Source: Bacteroidales bacterium (lineage in GTDB: Bacteria; Bacteroidota; Bacteroidia; Bacteroidales; P3). Taken from it: 64,000 nucleotides of DNA. The position numbers and the translations under genes are program-made. Below, piece after piece: positions 42,540 through 51,284 of the stretch (its first letter is position 1; every line of letters begins with the position of its first letter). The notes under the pieces are model-generated. The model did not search any database and was not told where the DNA came from. It saw only the letters and a list, made by a program, of their open reading frames with translations. The stretch lies in NCBI GenBank assembly GCA_031257915.1, contig JAIRNR010000033.1:62001-126000 (forward strand). The letters are read 5' to 3'.

Positions 42540-42988
42540 TGCGGATAGTAAGAATATTTTTGGGCGTTCCCCTTTGATGCAAGGAACATGCATCAAAGGG
42601 TCGGGCTTTCCGCTGCAATATTTTTTGCTTACAACCTTAAAACAGCGGCATAAGGTAACAACAAACAAAACTTGATATAAAAGACAGAAAGCAAAAAATG
42701 ATTTCCGCTGCAATCCCTAACGCACCCACAGTCGTACTGTCTGCAAACCTGCCGTTACTTTCCGCCCCCGCTACTCATCGTTCGGCAGTCCTCTACGGCA
42801 AAGCACAAGCAGTCAAACGTAAGTATAACAAATGTGCAAAACCAAATCATTAAGCCTCAGGCAAAGCAATTTATACGGCGGTTGTTTTTTTTAAATAATT
42901 TTACATATATTTACGAAAGATAAGGAAAATGGTGTGCATATAAAAATAACACATTTGCAGATTTTATTTAATCCTAAATCAATTCAAT
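42540..42988. other. 449-bp intergenic region carrying a structured repeat element
   Basis: No coding frame is supported here. The left part (42562-42728) is a structured repeat element, described separately. The right ~260 bp is AT-rich and includes no clean -33/-7 pair for the following S41 peptidase gene; CACATTTG near 42950 is the nearest approach. Confidence 0.75.
42562..42728. repeat. REP-like structured intergenic element
   Basis: It begins GGGCGTTCCC, runs into a perfect 11-bp inverted repeat CCCTTTGATGC (42570-42580)/GCATCAAAGGG (42590-42600), then TCGGGCTTTCCGCTGCAAT. After a spacer come the arms ATTTTTTGCTT and AAGCAAAAAAT, and a second copy of TTTCCGCTGCAAT followed by CCCTAACGC. 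The paired ends and nested palindromes suggest a mobile or RNA-forming repeat. From memory, similar GGGCGTTCCC/TCGGGCTTTCCGC elements are widespread between Bacteroidota genes; I could not check this. Confidence 0.65.
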
Positions 42989-44644
42989 ATGAAAACCATA
43001 AAGACATTTCTGACAGTCACGCTAACGTCATTACTTTGTATTAGTTCACATGCCAAAGTATTAACCGTAAAAAATGGTGTTCCTGTATTAAATGCAAAAG
43101 AAAATAGTCTTTGCATTTCTCCAAATGGAGCGGCAGGGAGATGTAAACAAAACATTTCAGGCTTTGACGCTGGTGAGAGTTTCACATATCCTATCTATTC
43201 GCCTCTCAAAAAACAGACGCAGATAACTTTTTATACTGATATAGATAGTTTAGTATGCAGTTTTGACGACTATACGGACTTTAGTTTTAAGTTGTTAATA
43301 GAGGGATTAGAAAATCCGGTAAACATAATTATACATTTTACAAAAGAACTTCCGAATAAAATTCCCAACAGCGAAAAAATTTATTTTCTAAGCTTAATAT
43401 GGGGTGAGATAAAATATAATTTTGCTTTTTATGACGAATTAAATTTTGATTTTGATAGTTTATATAATGCTTATATTTCGATAGTTTTAAATACAAAAAA
43501 TGATATTGAATATTATGATATATTAGAACGCTTTACTGCAACACTAAAGGACGGACACACGCGGGCTGTTGGCGATTATGTATCATATCTAGGGGTTTAC
43601 CCTGTGAAATTCAACTTTTTTGGGAAAGAATTATTTGTTACGGCTACATTTGATAACGAGAGATTTGTTCCTTTAAAATCGAAAGTATTAAAGATAAATT
43701 CGATGCCTTATATGCAGTATATAGAGGAGAAAGTACTGCCCTATATTAATCTTAAAACCCCATACGCTGTAGAGAATAGGATCACATATTTACTTAAATA
43801 CTCTAAAATATTCCCCGATACTCTATCGCTAACAGTTCAAACTTGGGACAAAAAAAATGTCACTTATGATTTGGTTAGTAATAGTGTAATTACATCTGAA
43901 TATGAACATATAAAATATAGATACATAACAGTTCGTCCAATAGACACAAATGAGAGATGGACACCTATGAGTTTATCATGGCTTAAAGACAGTATTGCCG
44001 TTTTAACAATAAACACTTTTAGTCCATTTGACGAATCATATCCTGTATTGTTGGACTCATTATTAGAAACAGCAAGTACTGCAAAGAAACTTATTATTGA
44101 TATTCGTAATAACGGTGGTGGAGCGACAGACATGTCCTATCCTATATTAAAACGTTTATGCAAGCAGCAAAAGTTCTTATCTCTTGCAGCTCAAACACGT
44201 ATAAATAACGGTGCAGGCAAAGCGAATGGAAATTGGTTAAAAGAGTATGAAGATTTTTATTTAATGAAAGCGTATCAAACTGACAGTGCGGAATGGATAG
44301 AAGTAGATAGCAATATCAATCGCTATGAAATACCAGTTGTTATTCTTGTTTCAGAACATACTGCTTCTGCAGCGGAAGATTTTTTAATAATGCTTTATGA
44401 ATGGGAAAAACGCCCAACCATAATTGGTCGCCCAACTTTTGGTTCTACCGGCTCGCCTTTAGTAGTAGAATTGCCTCAAGACGGCTATGCAAGAATATGC
44501 ACAAGACGTTGCCTGTTTCCCTATTCTATGAAGCCTTTTGATTACATTAAACCTGATATTGAGGTAACATACACGTTAGAGGAATACGCAAGTGGTATTG
44601 ATAAAGAAATGGAAAAAGCACTGGAAATATTAAGCAAAAAATAA
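42989..44644 (+). CDS. S41-family (tail-specific protease-like) peptidase, exported
   Basis: A 551-residue protein with a signal peptide (MKTIKTFLTVTLTSLLCISSHA). An N-terminal non-catalytic region (about 25-170) precedes a PDZ-less S41 arrangement. It has a DGHTRAVGDY segment (about 192) typical of this group and KKLIIDIRNNGGGATD (about 370-385). The probable catalytic serine is in EHTASAAEDF (about 455-464), and GRPTFGSTGSPLVVELP follows, as in tricorn/CtpA-like enzymes. It is probably a periplasmic or surface peptidase of unknown substrate. Confidence 0.88.
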   Translation: MKTIKTFLTVTLTSLLCISSHAKVLTVKNGVPVLNAKENSLCISPNGAAGRCKQNISGFDAGESFTYPIYSPLKKQTQITFYTDIDSLVCSFDDYTDFSFKLLIEGLENPVNIIIHFTKELPNKIPNSEKIYFLSLIWGEIKYNFAFYDELNFDFDSLYNAYISIVLNTKNDIEYYDILERFTATLKDGHTRAVGDYVSYLGVYPVKFNFFGKELFVTATFDNERFVPLKSKVLKINSMPYMQYIEEKVLPYINLKTPYAVENRITYLLKYSKIFPDTLSLTVQTWDKKNVTYDLVSNSVITSEYEHIKYRYITVRPIDTNERWTPMSLSWLKDSIAVLTINTFSPFDESYPVLLDSLLETASTAKKLIIDIRNNGGGATDMSYPILKRLCKQQKFLSLAAQTRINNGAGKANGNWLKEYEDFYLMKAYQTDSAEWIEVDSNINRYEIPVVILVSEHTASAAEDFLIMLYEWEKRPTIIGRPTFGSTGSPLVVELPQDGYARICTRRCLFPYSMKPFDYIKPDIEVTYTLEEYASGIDKEMEKALEILSKK

Positions 44645-44763
44645 TATCAAAATTATTAACGTTTAAATTCTAAAACTATTGTATCTGCGCGTGTAAATAA
44701 CTTAAAATACTAAACAGTACATTATTGCCCTGCTGTCTTTTAATTATTTTGCGATAAATATCG

Positions 44764-44771
44764 TAAATTTG
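44764..44771 (+). promoter_or_regulatory. -7 box abutting the M28 peptidase start
   Basis: TAAATTTG ends 6 bp before the ATG at 44778, so the message would be leaderless or nearly so. It also shows that a TTG start 9 bases upstream of that ATG cannot be used. No -33 box at the usual distance. Confidence 0.45.
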
Positions 44772-44777
44772 AATTAT

Positions 44778-45770
44778 ATGCAACGAACATATTTTATATA
44801 CTTGCTGCTTGCCCTTTGTGTGGCTTGCGGAGGACGAGGCGTCAGTGGGGGAGATATTGCAGATGAGGCAAACAGTAACAGCCGTAGTGAGGGACATATC
44901 GCTTTTAACGCCGACAGCGCATTTTCTTTCGTCGCTCGGCAGGTTGCTTTTGGTCCACGCGTATCGGGCAGTAAAGCGCATAAAGAATGTGCCTCTTATC
45001 TTGAAAAAACTCTTGCAAAGTACGCACACAAAACAGTATTGCAGGAATTTTCCGCACGCCGCTGGGATGGTGCTACCGTGCATGGAATAAACATAATTGC
45101 TTCTTTTAATCTTTCTGCGGCGCAACGTGTGCTTCTTTGCGCTCACTGGGATTCCCGCCCCTACGCCGATAACGACCCATTGACAGAGAATTACCGCACT
45201 TCTATTGACGGAGCAAATGACGGTGCATCGGGAGTGGGAGTATTGCTTGAAATTGCGCGGGTATTATCAGCCTGCAATACGCAAACAGGTATAGATATTG
45301 TGCTTTTTGATTTGGAAGATTGCGGAAAACCGCGTTTTGAGACGGCAAATTATGGAGATGAAAAAACATGGTGTCTCGGCTCGCAATACTGGTCTGAAAA
45401 TCCGCATATACAGAATTATCGTGCTTCTTACGGTATTTTGCTCGATATGGTTGGAGTAAAAAATCCGCGTTTTAAACAGGAAGGGACTTCTGTTTATTAC
45501 GCGCCTGATGTACTTAATAATGTTTGGAAAACTGCGTCGGCACTCGGTTACGGCTCGGCATTTGTTTACGAAAAATCAACCCCGCTAATTGATGATCACC
45601 TTTTTATAAATCAAATAACGGGTATTCCGACTATAGATATAATTTCTCTTGACGGTAGCAGCAACAGCGGTTTCTTTAAACATTGGCATACAACGGAAGA
45701 TAATCTTTCAAATGTGGATAAGAAATCGTTAAAGACAGTTGGGGATGTGGTGCTTAAAGTTATTCTGTAA
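44778..45770 (+). CDS. M28-family aminopeptidase/glutaminyl cyclase-like lipoprotein
   Basis: A 330-residue lipoprotein (lipobox CVAC, Cys17) of the M28 zinc peptidase family. Metal-binding residues are visible: His and Asp in LLCAHWDSRPYADND, Asp in GANDGASGVGVLLEIARVL, Glu in FDLEDCG, Asp in LLDMVG, and His in FKHWHTTEDN. The DLEDCG motif and overall length fit the bacterial glutaminyl-cyclase-like subgroup, which converts N-terminal Gln to pyroglutamate. That reaction commonly acts on exported proteins in Bacteroidota. A simple aminopeptidase remains possible. It ends convergently with the RND adaptor gene, overlapping by 11 bp. Confidence 0.88.
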   Translation: MQRTYFIYLLLALCVACGGRGVSGGDIADEANSNSRSEGHIAFNADSAFSFVARQVAFGPRVSGSKAHKECASYLEKTLAKYAHKTVLQEFSARRWDGATVHGINIIASFNLSAAQRVLLCAHWDSRPYADNDPLTENYRTSIDGANDGASGVGVLLEIARVLSACNTQTGIDIVLFDLEDCGKPRFETANYGDEKTWCLGSQYWSENPHIQNYRASYGILLDMVGVKNPRFKQEGTSVYYAPDVLNNVWKTASALGYGSAFVYEKSTPLIDDHLFINQITGIPTIDIISLDGSSNSGFFKHWHTTEDNLSNVDKKSLKTVGDVVLKVIL

Positions 45771-46866
45771 CAATAATCTTTTGTCTTTCTTTTAAAAATT
45801 CCGCACCCTCGGCAACGATTTTTTCACCCACTTTAAGTCCGTCCATTACAACATAAACATCGCCGTCTTCCATTGGATTAACCGTAATAGGACGGGACAC
45901 GACCGTACTGCTGTCGGTAACTGTATAAACAAATTTTCTGTCTTGAATCTCAAACGTCGCTTTCTGCGGAATAACAATCGCCGAATCAAAATACGCCGGA
46001 ATCAGAACATTACCCGTAAAGCCGCTTTTTAGAATATGACTTGGATTACGAAAATCGGCACGTGCGCGTACCGCTCCTGTTTTTTTGTCCACAACACCGC
46101 TAATGGCGACTACTTTGCCCTTTTCTTTGTAAATACAGCCGTCGGAAAGACGAAGTGAAACAGCGGGCATATTTTTTATAATATTTGCAATAGAACCGTC
46201 GTGCCGCACAAGCGACAAAAGTTGTCTTTCCGAAAGTGAAAAATACACCCTCATAACTGTTATATCCGATATAACCGTTAAAGCATCGGTCATAGAAGGT
46301 CCTATAAGATTTCCGGGAGTGTGAGTAATAACCCCAACTATGCCTGCCATAGGACTTGTAACGTATGTATATGAAAGATTACGGGAAGCGTTTGTAAGTT
46401 CTGCTTCCGCTTGCGAAAGAGTTGCTTTTTTTGTGCGTAATTCTATTTCAGCGGTGAGATATTCGTATTCGCTGGTAATATTTTTCTTATAAAGATTTTT
46501 TTTCGTTTGAAGCGTAAGTTCTGCTGCTTCAACACCGGCTTCCGCCGCCTTCACATTTGCTTCGGCAACTCTGACGGCAGCCTTGTACTGTACAGTATCA
46601 AGCAGGAACAGAAGTTGTCCTTTATGCACAAAATCGCCCTCATTAACATATTCTGCTTCTATATAGCTCTGAACTTTTGGGCGAATTTCAACATCTGATG
46701 TTCCCTGAATAATGGCAGAATACGCCATGTTCTGCGAATACGGTCCTGCTGTAACAGTAATCACCTTTACAGGAACTGCCGGAGAATTATCTCTCTTATT
46801 TGTCGATTTGCAGCCCGCAAGCAATCCTGCTGCGGACAGTATGACCATTAAATAACGAATGTTCAT
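45760..46866 (-). CDS. RND efflux periplasmic adaptor lipoprotein
   Basis: A 368-residue membrane-fusion protein (AcrA/MexA type) with lipobox LLAGC (Cys19). The biotinyl-lipoyl halves (VQSYIEAEYVNEGDFVHKGQLLFLLD and later TSPMAGIVGV) flank a long alpha-hairpin (about 85-150), with beta-barrel and membrane-proximal domains following. The start at 46866 is fixed by the -7 box at 46891-46898; an upstream ATG at 46905 lies before the expected transcription start. No RND pump or TolC gene is next to it, so the inner-membrane partner must be elsewhere. Confidence 0.9.
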   Translation of the reverse strand: MNIRYLMVILSAAGLLAGCKSTNKRDNSPAVPVKVITVTAGPYSQNMAYSAIIQGTSDVEIRPKVQSYIEAEYVNEGDFVHKGQLLFLLDTVQYKAAVRVAEANVKAAEAGVEAAELTLQTKKNLYKKNITSEYEYLTAEIELRTKKATLSQAEAELTNASRNLSYTYVTSPMAGIVGVITHTPGNLIGPSMTDALTVISDITVMRVYFSLSERQLLSLVRHDGSIANIIKNMPAVSLRLSDGCIYKEKGKVVAISGVVDKKTGAVRARADFRNPSHILKSGFTGNVLIPAYFDSAIVIPQKATFEIQDRKFVYTVTDSSTVVSRPITVNPMEDGDVYVVMDGLKVGEKIVAEGAEFLKERQKIIVTE

Positions 46867-46890
46867 AAGATTGTAAATATTTCGTGATTG

Positions 46891-46898
46891 CAAATATA
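46891..46898 (-). promoter_or_regulatory. -7 box of the RND adaptor gene
   Basis: The minus strand reads TATATTTG, matching the TAnnTTTG consensus, 24 bp upstream of the chosen ATG. It lies downstream of an alternative ATG at 46905, and so decides the start. No -33 TTTG at the usual distance. Confidence 0.5.
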
Positions 46899-46916
46899 CG
46901 CACATTTATTAACTTC

Positions 46917-47030
46917 ATTGCCCGCTCTGCTTAAACGAAACGTTAATTTTCAATTGACGTTTCTACGCAGTTTCTATATAGCGGCAATGCCTGCAAGCAG
47001 TAATTGCCCGCTCTGTTCAAACGAAACGTT
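46917..47030. repeat. Dispersed intergenic repeat with palindromes
   Basis: Two copies of a 28-bp word ATTGCCCGCTCTG..AAACGAAACGTT (46917-46944 and 47003-47030; two differences). Between them lie an inverted repeat GAAACGTTAATT (46937-46948)/AATTGACGTTTC (46952-46963) and a GGCAAT (46983-46988)/ATTGCC (47003-47008) palindrome. Related sequence occurs upstream of prmC at 28197-28260, with the parts in a different order. Confidence 0.75.
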
Positions 47031-47075
47031 GATAAAAACGTAACTGTGGGTTCAGGGCAACGGAAGTGACGCGTA

Positions 47076-48050
47076 CTAACGATTGCGGTTGAGCAAAGTT
47101 TCCGTCAGGGTTTCTATTTCTTTCTTTGCGTTGTTATTCGGTAACTCCGATAAGGCAGCAAGAGCGGTTCCGTAATAGTTCTCTATCTCTTTTTGGCAAC
47201 AGGTTTTTACATTTATTTTCCCGTAAAGAGTTTTTATCGTGCTTACGTCGGATTGTTGAAGGGCATTTATCAGCAAGGCGCGTTCTTGTGTGCAATTTTG
47301 CTCTTGCAGCAGTTCCAGTGCTTTTATGTAAAGATATGTTTTTTTCTTCTCCGTTATGTCGCTGCCGATTTTTTTTCCAAATGTCTTTTCATCTGCATAC
47401 AAATCAAGCAAGTCGTCTTGCAGTTGAAATGCAAGTCCGATATTTGTTCCGTACTCACGCAATACGGCACGTTCATTTTCCGTTGCACCACCCATTATTG
47501 CGCCCAAATCAAGTGCGCCCGCAATCAGCACTGCTGTTTTCAGGCGTATCATCTCCATATATTCGCTTAACGTTACTTCTGTTTTGGTTTCAAAGTTCAT
47601 ATCGTATTGCTGTCCCTCGCATACTCCGAGTGCCGTATAATTGAAGGATTTTAGCAATGTGGGAAGTTTTTCGGCGGGTGCATTTGTTATCTGCATATAC
47701 GCTAAAACGAGCATCGCATCGCCCGAAAGTATTGCAGTGCCGGTATTCCATTTTATGTGAACTGTCGGCTTGCCGCGTCTTACGGAGGCGTTGTCCATTA
47801 CGTCATCGTGCAGAAGAGTGAAGTTGTGAAAAATTTCAACACCCAATGCTTGCGGCAGAGCGGTATTTTCGCCGTTATCTTTCGTATCACGCTCAAAAAG
47901 TTTACATGCTAAAAGCGTGAACAGCGGACGTATGTGTTTGCCGCCAAGCGACAGCACATAATCGGCAGGAGCGTAAAGTTCGTGCGGCTTGTTCGCCGCA
48001 AAATTCAGCTCGCTTAATTTCTCATCAATAATTTTTGATAATTCTTTCAT
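47076..48050 (-). CDS. Polyprenyl diphosphate synthase
   Basis: A 324-residue trans-prenyltransferase that condenses isopentenyl diphosphate onto an allylic primer. The first aspartate-rich motif is LLHDDVMDNASVRRGKPTVH (about 80-99) and the second is QLQDDLLDLYAD (about 213-224). The GGKHIRPLF motif (about 36-44) binds isopentenyl diphosphate. Chain length (farnesyl, geranylgeranyl or longer, for example for menaquinone) cannot be fixed from the sequence alone. It lies 10 bp downstream of recQ, in the same direction. Confidence 0.93.
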   Translation of the reverse strand: MKELSKIIDEKLSELNFAANKPHELYAPADYVLSLGGKHIRPLFTLLACKLFERDTKDNGENTALPQALGVEIFHNFTLLHDDVMDNASVRRGKPTVHIKWNTGTAILSGDAMLVLAYMQITNAPAEKLPTLLKSFNYTALGVCEGQQYDMNFETKTEVTLSEYMEMIRLKTAVLIAGALDLGAIMGGATENERAVLREYGTNIGLAFQLQDDLLDLYADEKTFGKKIGSDITEKKKTYLYIKALELLQEQNCTQERALLINALQQSDVSTIKTLYGKINVKTCCQKEIENYYGTALAALSELPNNNAKKEIETLTETLLNRNR

Positions 48051-48060
48051 GATGTTGGCT

Positions 48061-49968
48061 TTATATCAATTTTTCATCCAAAGCACGCCGCCAAAACAGG
48101 ATTATTTTCTTTTCCGAATATTGCAAAAATGTATCGGCAGTTTCGCGAATATTTATACCTTTTTCCTTTATTTCCGGCAATACATCCCTCAACATTTCTT
48201 TGTACTCCTTATCTGTTAAAACACTTTCCTGCATGGCAAGACATACGTCGCATACACCGCATTTGCCGGCATTTTCTTCGCCGAAATAACGCAGTAACTG
48301 TATTGAACGGCACAGATGTTCGCTTGCGGCATAGTCAATACTTTGCTGTAATTTATTTAATGCATTTTTTGTTTGCTGACGCAACAGTTTCGGCAACAGT
48401 AAATCCTTTTCTATTTCTACGCGAGGTTGTGTAAACGTTACTGTCGCACCTTTTTCTATCTGCTCATAATTTATAATATTGCGCTTTTGCAGGAATTTAA
48501 GATGTTCGATAACTGCGTCTTTCGGAAGTCCGCTTTTTGCTGCAATATCGCTTTCGGAAATATCGGCATACCATGAAAAAACTTTGCCGCCGTAAAGACG
48601 TAAAATTGTTTGTATTACATTTCCGTAACGCGGAATGTCTATTGAAAAGCGGTATAATGCTTCATGCGAAACAGGAATGCTGATTTTAGAGCGCGAGCGA
48701 ATATTTTCAGACATTAGAATAAAGCCGCTGCGTGCGAGAAAACCAAGTGCGCTTATTGCTTCGGGCGCACGAAAACGATATGAAGCGCAGAACTCTTGTA
48801 AAGAAAATTGTTTTACGGCGTTTTCGCCGCTACCGACAGGTATTTGATAATAGTTGCAGAGTGCGTTATAGACGTTGTACAAAAATTCCTGTGATGGGTA
48901 CGATATTGAAAATTTTTCTTCAAGATTTCGTTTGTCGGACGGATGATAAATCAAGAGTGCAAAAGAGCGTTTGCCGTCTCGACCAGCCCTGCCTGCTTCC
49001 TGAAAATATGCTTCAAGTGTGTCGGGCAAATCTATATGAACAACAAAGCGCACATCCGGCTTATCAATACCCATTCCGAACGCATTTGTTGCTACTATAA
49101 TTTGTATTTTGTTTTCAAGCCATGAAGTTTGACGGCTACTGCGTGTAGAGGCAGCTAATCCGGCGTGATATGCTTCGGCAAAAAATCCGTTCTGTTTTAA
49201 AAACGCTGCTGTTTCCTCAGTGCGGCGGCGGTTGCGGACATATACTATGCCGCAGCCCTTTACTTTGCGTACCACGCGCAGCAGCCGTCCCTGCTTATCT
49301 TCATCGTGAATAACGTAATAAGTCAGGTTGCTTCGCTCAAAACTTTTCCGAAAAACCGTAGCGGGTTTTATTTGCAACCGCTCTATGATGTCTTTTACAA
49401 CTGTGGGCGTAGCAGTGGCAGTTAAAGCGAGTAACGGCACATCTTTACCGATTAAAGGACGTATTTCGGCTATCTGCAAATACGGCGGGCGAAAATCATA
49501 GCCCCATTGAGATACGCAGTGTGCCTCATCTATAGCAAGAAGTCCCACTTTTATTCGCATAAGGCGCGTTAAAAAATCTTTGCTGCGCAAACGTTCAGGT
49601 GAAACATAAAGAAATTTAAGTGATCCGTCTGCCGCCCTGTCCAGAATATTGTTCTGTTCGTTTGTAGAAAGCCCCGAATAAAGTGCTTCCGCCTGCAAAC
49701 CATGCCGCTGCAAATTCTCTATCTGGTCTTTCATTAGCGCGATAAGGGGCGATACTACAAGACATAATCCATGACACATTAAAGCAGGAACCTGAAAACA
49801 GATTGATTTTCCGCCTCCGGTAGGCAGTAAAGCAAGTGCATCTTTACCGCTTGCGGTATTTACGACAATATCTTCCTGCAGCGGACGAAAATCATCATAT
49901 CCCCAGTATTTTTTCAGAATAGCACGTGCCTGTTGCCGTAATGTGAACTCAGCTGTCATGGTGGGCAT
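48061..49968 (-). CDS. recQ: ATP-dependent DNA helicase RecQ
   Basis: A 635-residue 3'-5' helicase. The Q-motif region YWGYDDFRPLQEDIV precedes Walker A LLPTGGGKSICFQVPAL (about 48-64). The DEAH box is in AIDEAHCVSQWGYDFRPPY, with motif VI at EAGRAGRDGK. The RQC zinc-binding cysteines are visible as C..., CGVCDVC near residue 585-590, and a winged-helix region precedes them. An HRDC domain is not obvious at the C-terminus, so this is a shorter member. An alternative start three codons in is possible. Confidence 0.93.
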   Translation of the reverse strand: MPTMTAEFTLRQQARAILKKYWGYDDFRPLQEDIVVNTASGKDALALLPTGGGKSICFQVPALMCHGLCLVVSPLIALMKDQIENLQRHGLQAEALYSGLSTNEQNNILDRAADGSLKFLYVSPERLRSKDFLTRLMRIKVGLLAIDEAHCVSQWGYDFRPPYLQIAEIRPLIGKDVPLLALTATATPTVVKDIIERLQIKPATVFRKSFERSNLTYYVIHDEDKQGRLLRVVRKVKGCGIVYVRNRRRTEETAAFLKQNGFFAEAYHAGLAASTRSSRQTSWLENKIQIIVATNAFGMGIDKPDVRFVVHIDLPDTLEAYFQEAGRAGRDGKRSFALLIYHPSDKRNLEEKFSISYPSQEFLYNVYNALCNYYQIPVGSGENAVKQFSLQEFCASYRFRAPEAISALGFLARSGFILMSENIRSRSKISIPVSHEALYRFSIDIPRYGNVIQTILRLYGGKVFSWYADISESDIAAKSGLPKDAVIEHLKFLQKRNIINYEQIEKGATVTFTQPRVEIEKDLLLPKLLRQQTKNALNKLQQSIDYAASEHLCRSIQLLRYFGEENAGKCGVCDVCLAMQESVLTDKEYKEMLRDVLPEIKEKGINIRETADTFLQYSEKKIILFWRRALDEKLI

Positions 49969-49979
49969 TTTTACGCCCT

Positions 49980-51020
49980 TTATTCCTTAACCAAATAAAT
50001 AAGCGTCGGAAAGTGGTCGGAGAAGCCATTCTGGAAATGTCCTCCACTGAAAGTACGAAACGGATAACCTTTGTATTTGCCTGTTTTCTGTATAAGGAAG
50101 TCCTTATTAAAAACTTCTGCTTTATAAAATTTAAGCGACGAATAATCTTTACCAAGAAAATTTTGCGATATAATAATCTGGTCAAACAAATTCCATTTAC
50201 CTTGATAGCAAAGTGAGCCAATACCTTTTGTATATTTTTCCCACATCGCATTAAACAGTCCGCCGTCTGCAACTTCACTTTGTTTTTCTTTTGCGTTAAG
50301 AATGATTGCGCAACTTGGGTCAGTCGGATCGTCATTAAGGTCGCCCATTATAATAACGTGAGTTGATTTATCGGCATTCATTAGCGAATCGTAGATATGC
50401 TTTACTACAGAGGCAGCAAGTTCGCGTGAAACTACACTCTTATCCCCGCGCCGTGACGGCCAGTGATTAACGATTATAGACACTCTTTCGCCGCTAATCA
50501 ATCCATTAACAAGCAGGGCATCTCTCGTTCTAAAACCGGAATCGGTAACTTTTTTCGTCCAGCCCTCTTTATATGGAAACGGATAAGTTGTACTTGAAAG
50601 ATATTCAAACCGCGAAGCGTCGTAAAGCAAGCCAACATCAATACCCCGCCAGTCGGGAGATTCATAATGGATAATACTCCAATTTCTATTTTTAAGCGGC
50701 TCGGTTGCAACCAAATCTTCCAAAACGGTTCTGTTCCCAACTTCCGATACTCCCACTGCAACAAGTCCGCCAAAGTCTTTTGCCATTTCGTTAAGAACAA
50801 ATGCCATATTTGCCAATTTTTTGCCATACTTATCCATTGTCCAGGCGTTAGAACCTTTTGGCGAAAACTCTTTGTCGCGCAAAGAATCGGTGCTTAACGG
50901 ATGATAGAGATTTTCCAAATTGTAAAATCCTATCGGATAAACTTTGACCTGCTTATCGGACTGCGCAAACAGTCCAATCCACAAAATAAACAGAAACAGA
51001 AATGATGTTGTTTTCTTCAT
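49980..51020 (-). CDS. Exported endonuclease/exonuclease/phosphatase (EEP) family protein
   Basis: A 346-residue exported protein with a signal peptide (MKKTTSFLFLFILWIGLFAQ). The EEP fold is seen in FYNLENLYHPLS (Asn near the start), VGVSEVGNR (catalytic Glu), IVNHWPSRRGDKS, IIMGDLNDDPTD (Asp/Asn) and GFSDHFPTLIYL (terminal Asp-His). Members cleave nucleic acids or phosphoesters. It follows the DUF6359 lipoprotein gene but after a strong terminator, so it is probably transcribed from its own promoter. The association with the TonB-type barrel and OB-fold-like lipoproteins hints at extracellular nucleic-acid use. Confidence 0.88.
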   Translation of the reverse strand: MKKTTSFLFLFILWIGLFAQSDKQVKVYPIGFYNLENLYHPLSTDSLRDKEFSPKGSNAWTMDKYGKKLANMAFVLNEMAKDFGGLVAVGVSEVGNRTVLEDLVATEPLKNRNWSIIHYESPDWRGIDVGLLYDASRFEYLSSTTYPFPYKEGWTKKVTDSGFRTRDALLVNGLISGERVSIIVNHWPSRRGDKSVVSRELAASVVKHIYDSLMNADKSTHVIIMGDLNDDPTDPSCAIILNAKEKQSEVADGGLFNAMWEKYTKGIGSLCYQGKWNLFDQIIISQNFLGKDYSSLKFYKAEVFNKDFLIQKTGKYKGYPFRTFSGGHFQNGFSDHFPTLIYLVKE

Positions 51021-51212
51021 ATAATTATATATTTTTAATTAAGGTCATGTGCAACTCACAGCAAAGTTCTTACCCATATCCGAGTTCAGATATTTTAAAT
51101 AATTATTACTTTGGGTACAGGTTTTTGCATGTTAGTTTTTTGTGTTTTTTATGTCTTTGGAAAAATTTAACAAGTTTAAGAATTTTTTACGAATTTTTTA
51201 CAACTCGTTAAT

Positions 51213-51242
51213 AAAAAGCCCCGCGTTATTTAAGCGCGGGGC
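51213..51242 (-). terminator. Rho-independent terminator after the DUF6359-like lipoprotein gene
   Basis: A perfect 8-bp GC stem (GCCCCGCG/CGCGGGGC, 51218-51242) followed on the minus strand by a run of T (51217-51213). It lies about 40 bp after the lipoprotein stop and is a textbook intrinsic terminator. Confidence 0.9.
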
Positions 51243-51284
51243 TTCTTAATATATACTTTTCGGAATATTTAATTATTTTAAATA

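Noticed and set aside
42600-42988. Short coding frames in the spacer before the S41 peptidase gene
   Set aside because: They overlap the structured repeat element and show no signal, domain or conserved pattern.
44676-45146. Minus-strand 156-codon frame over the M28 peptidase start
   Set aside because: It lies opposite a gene with clear metal-binding motifs and has no recognisable features of its own.
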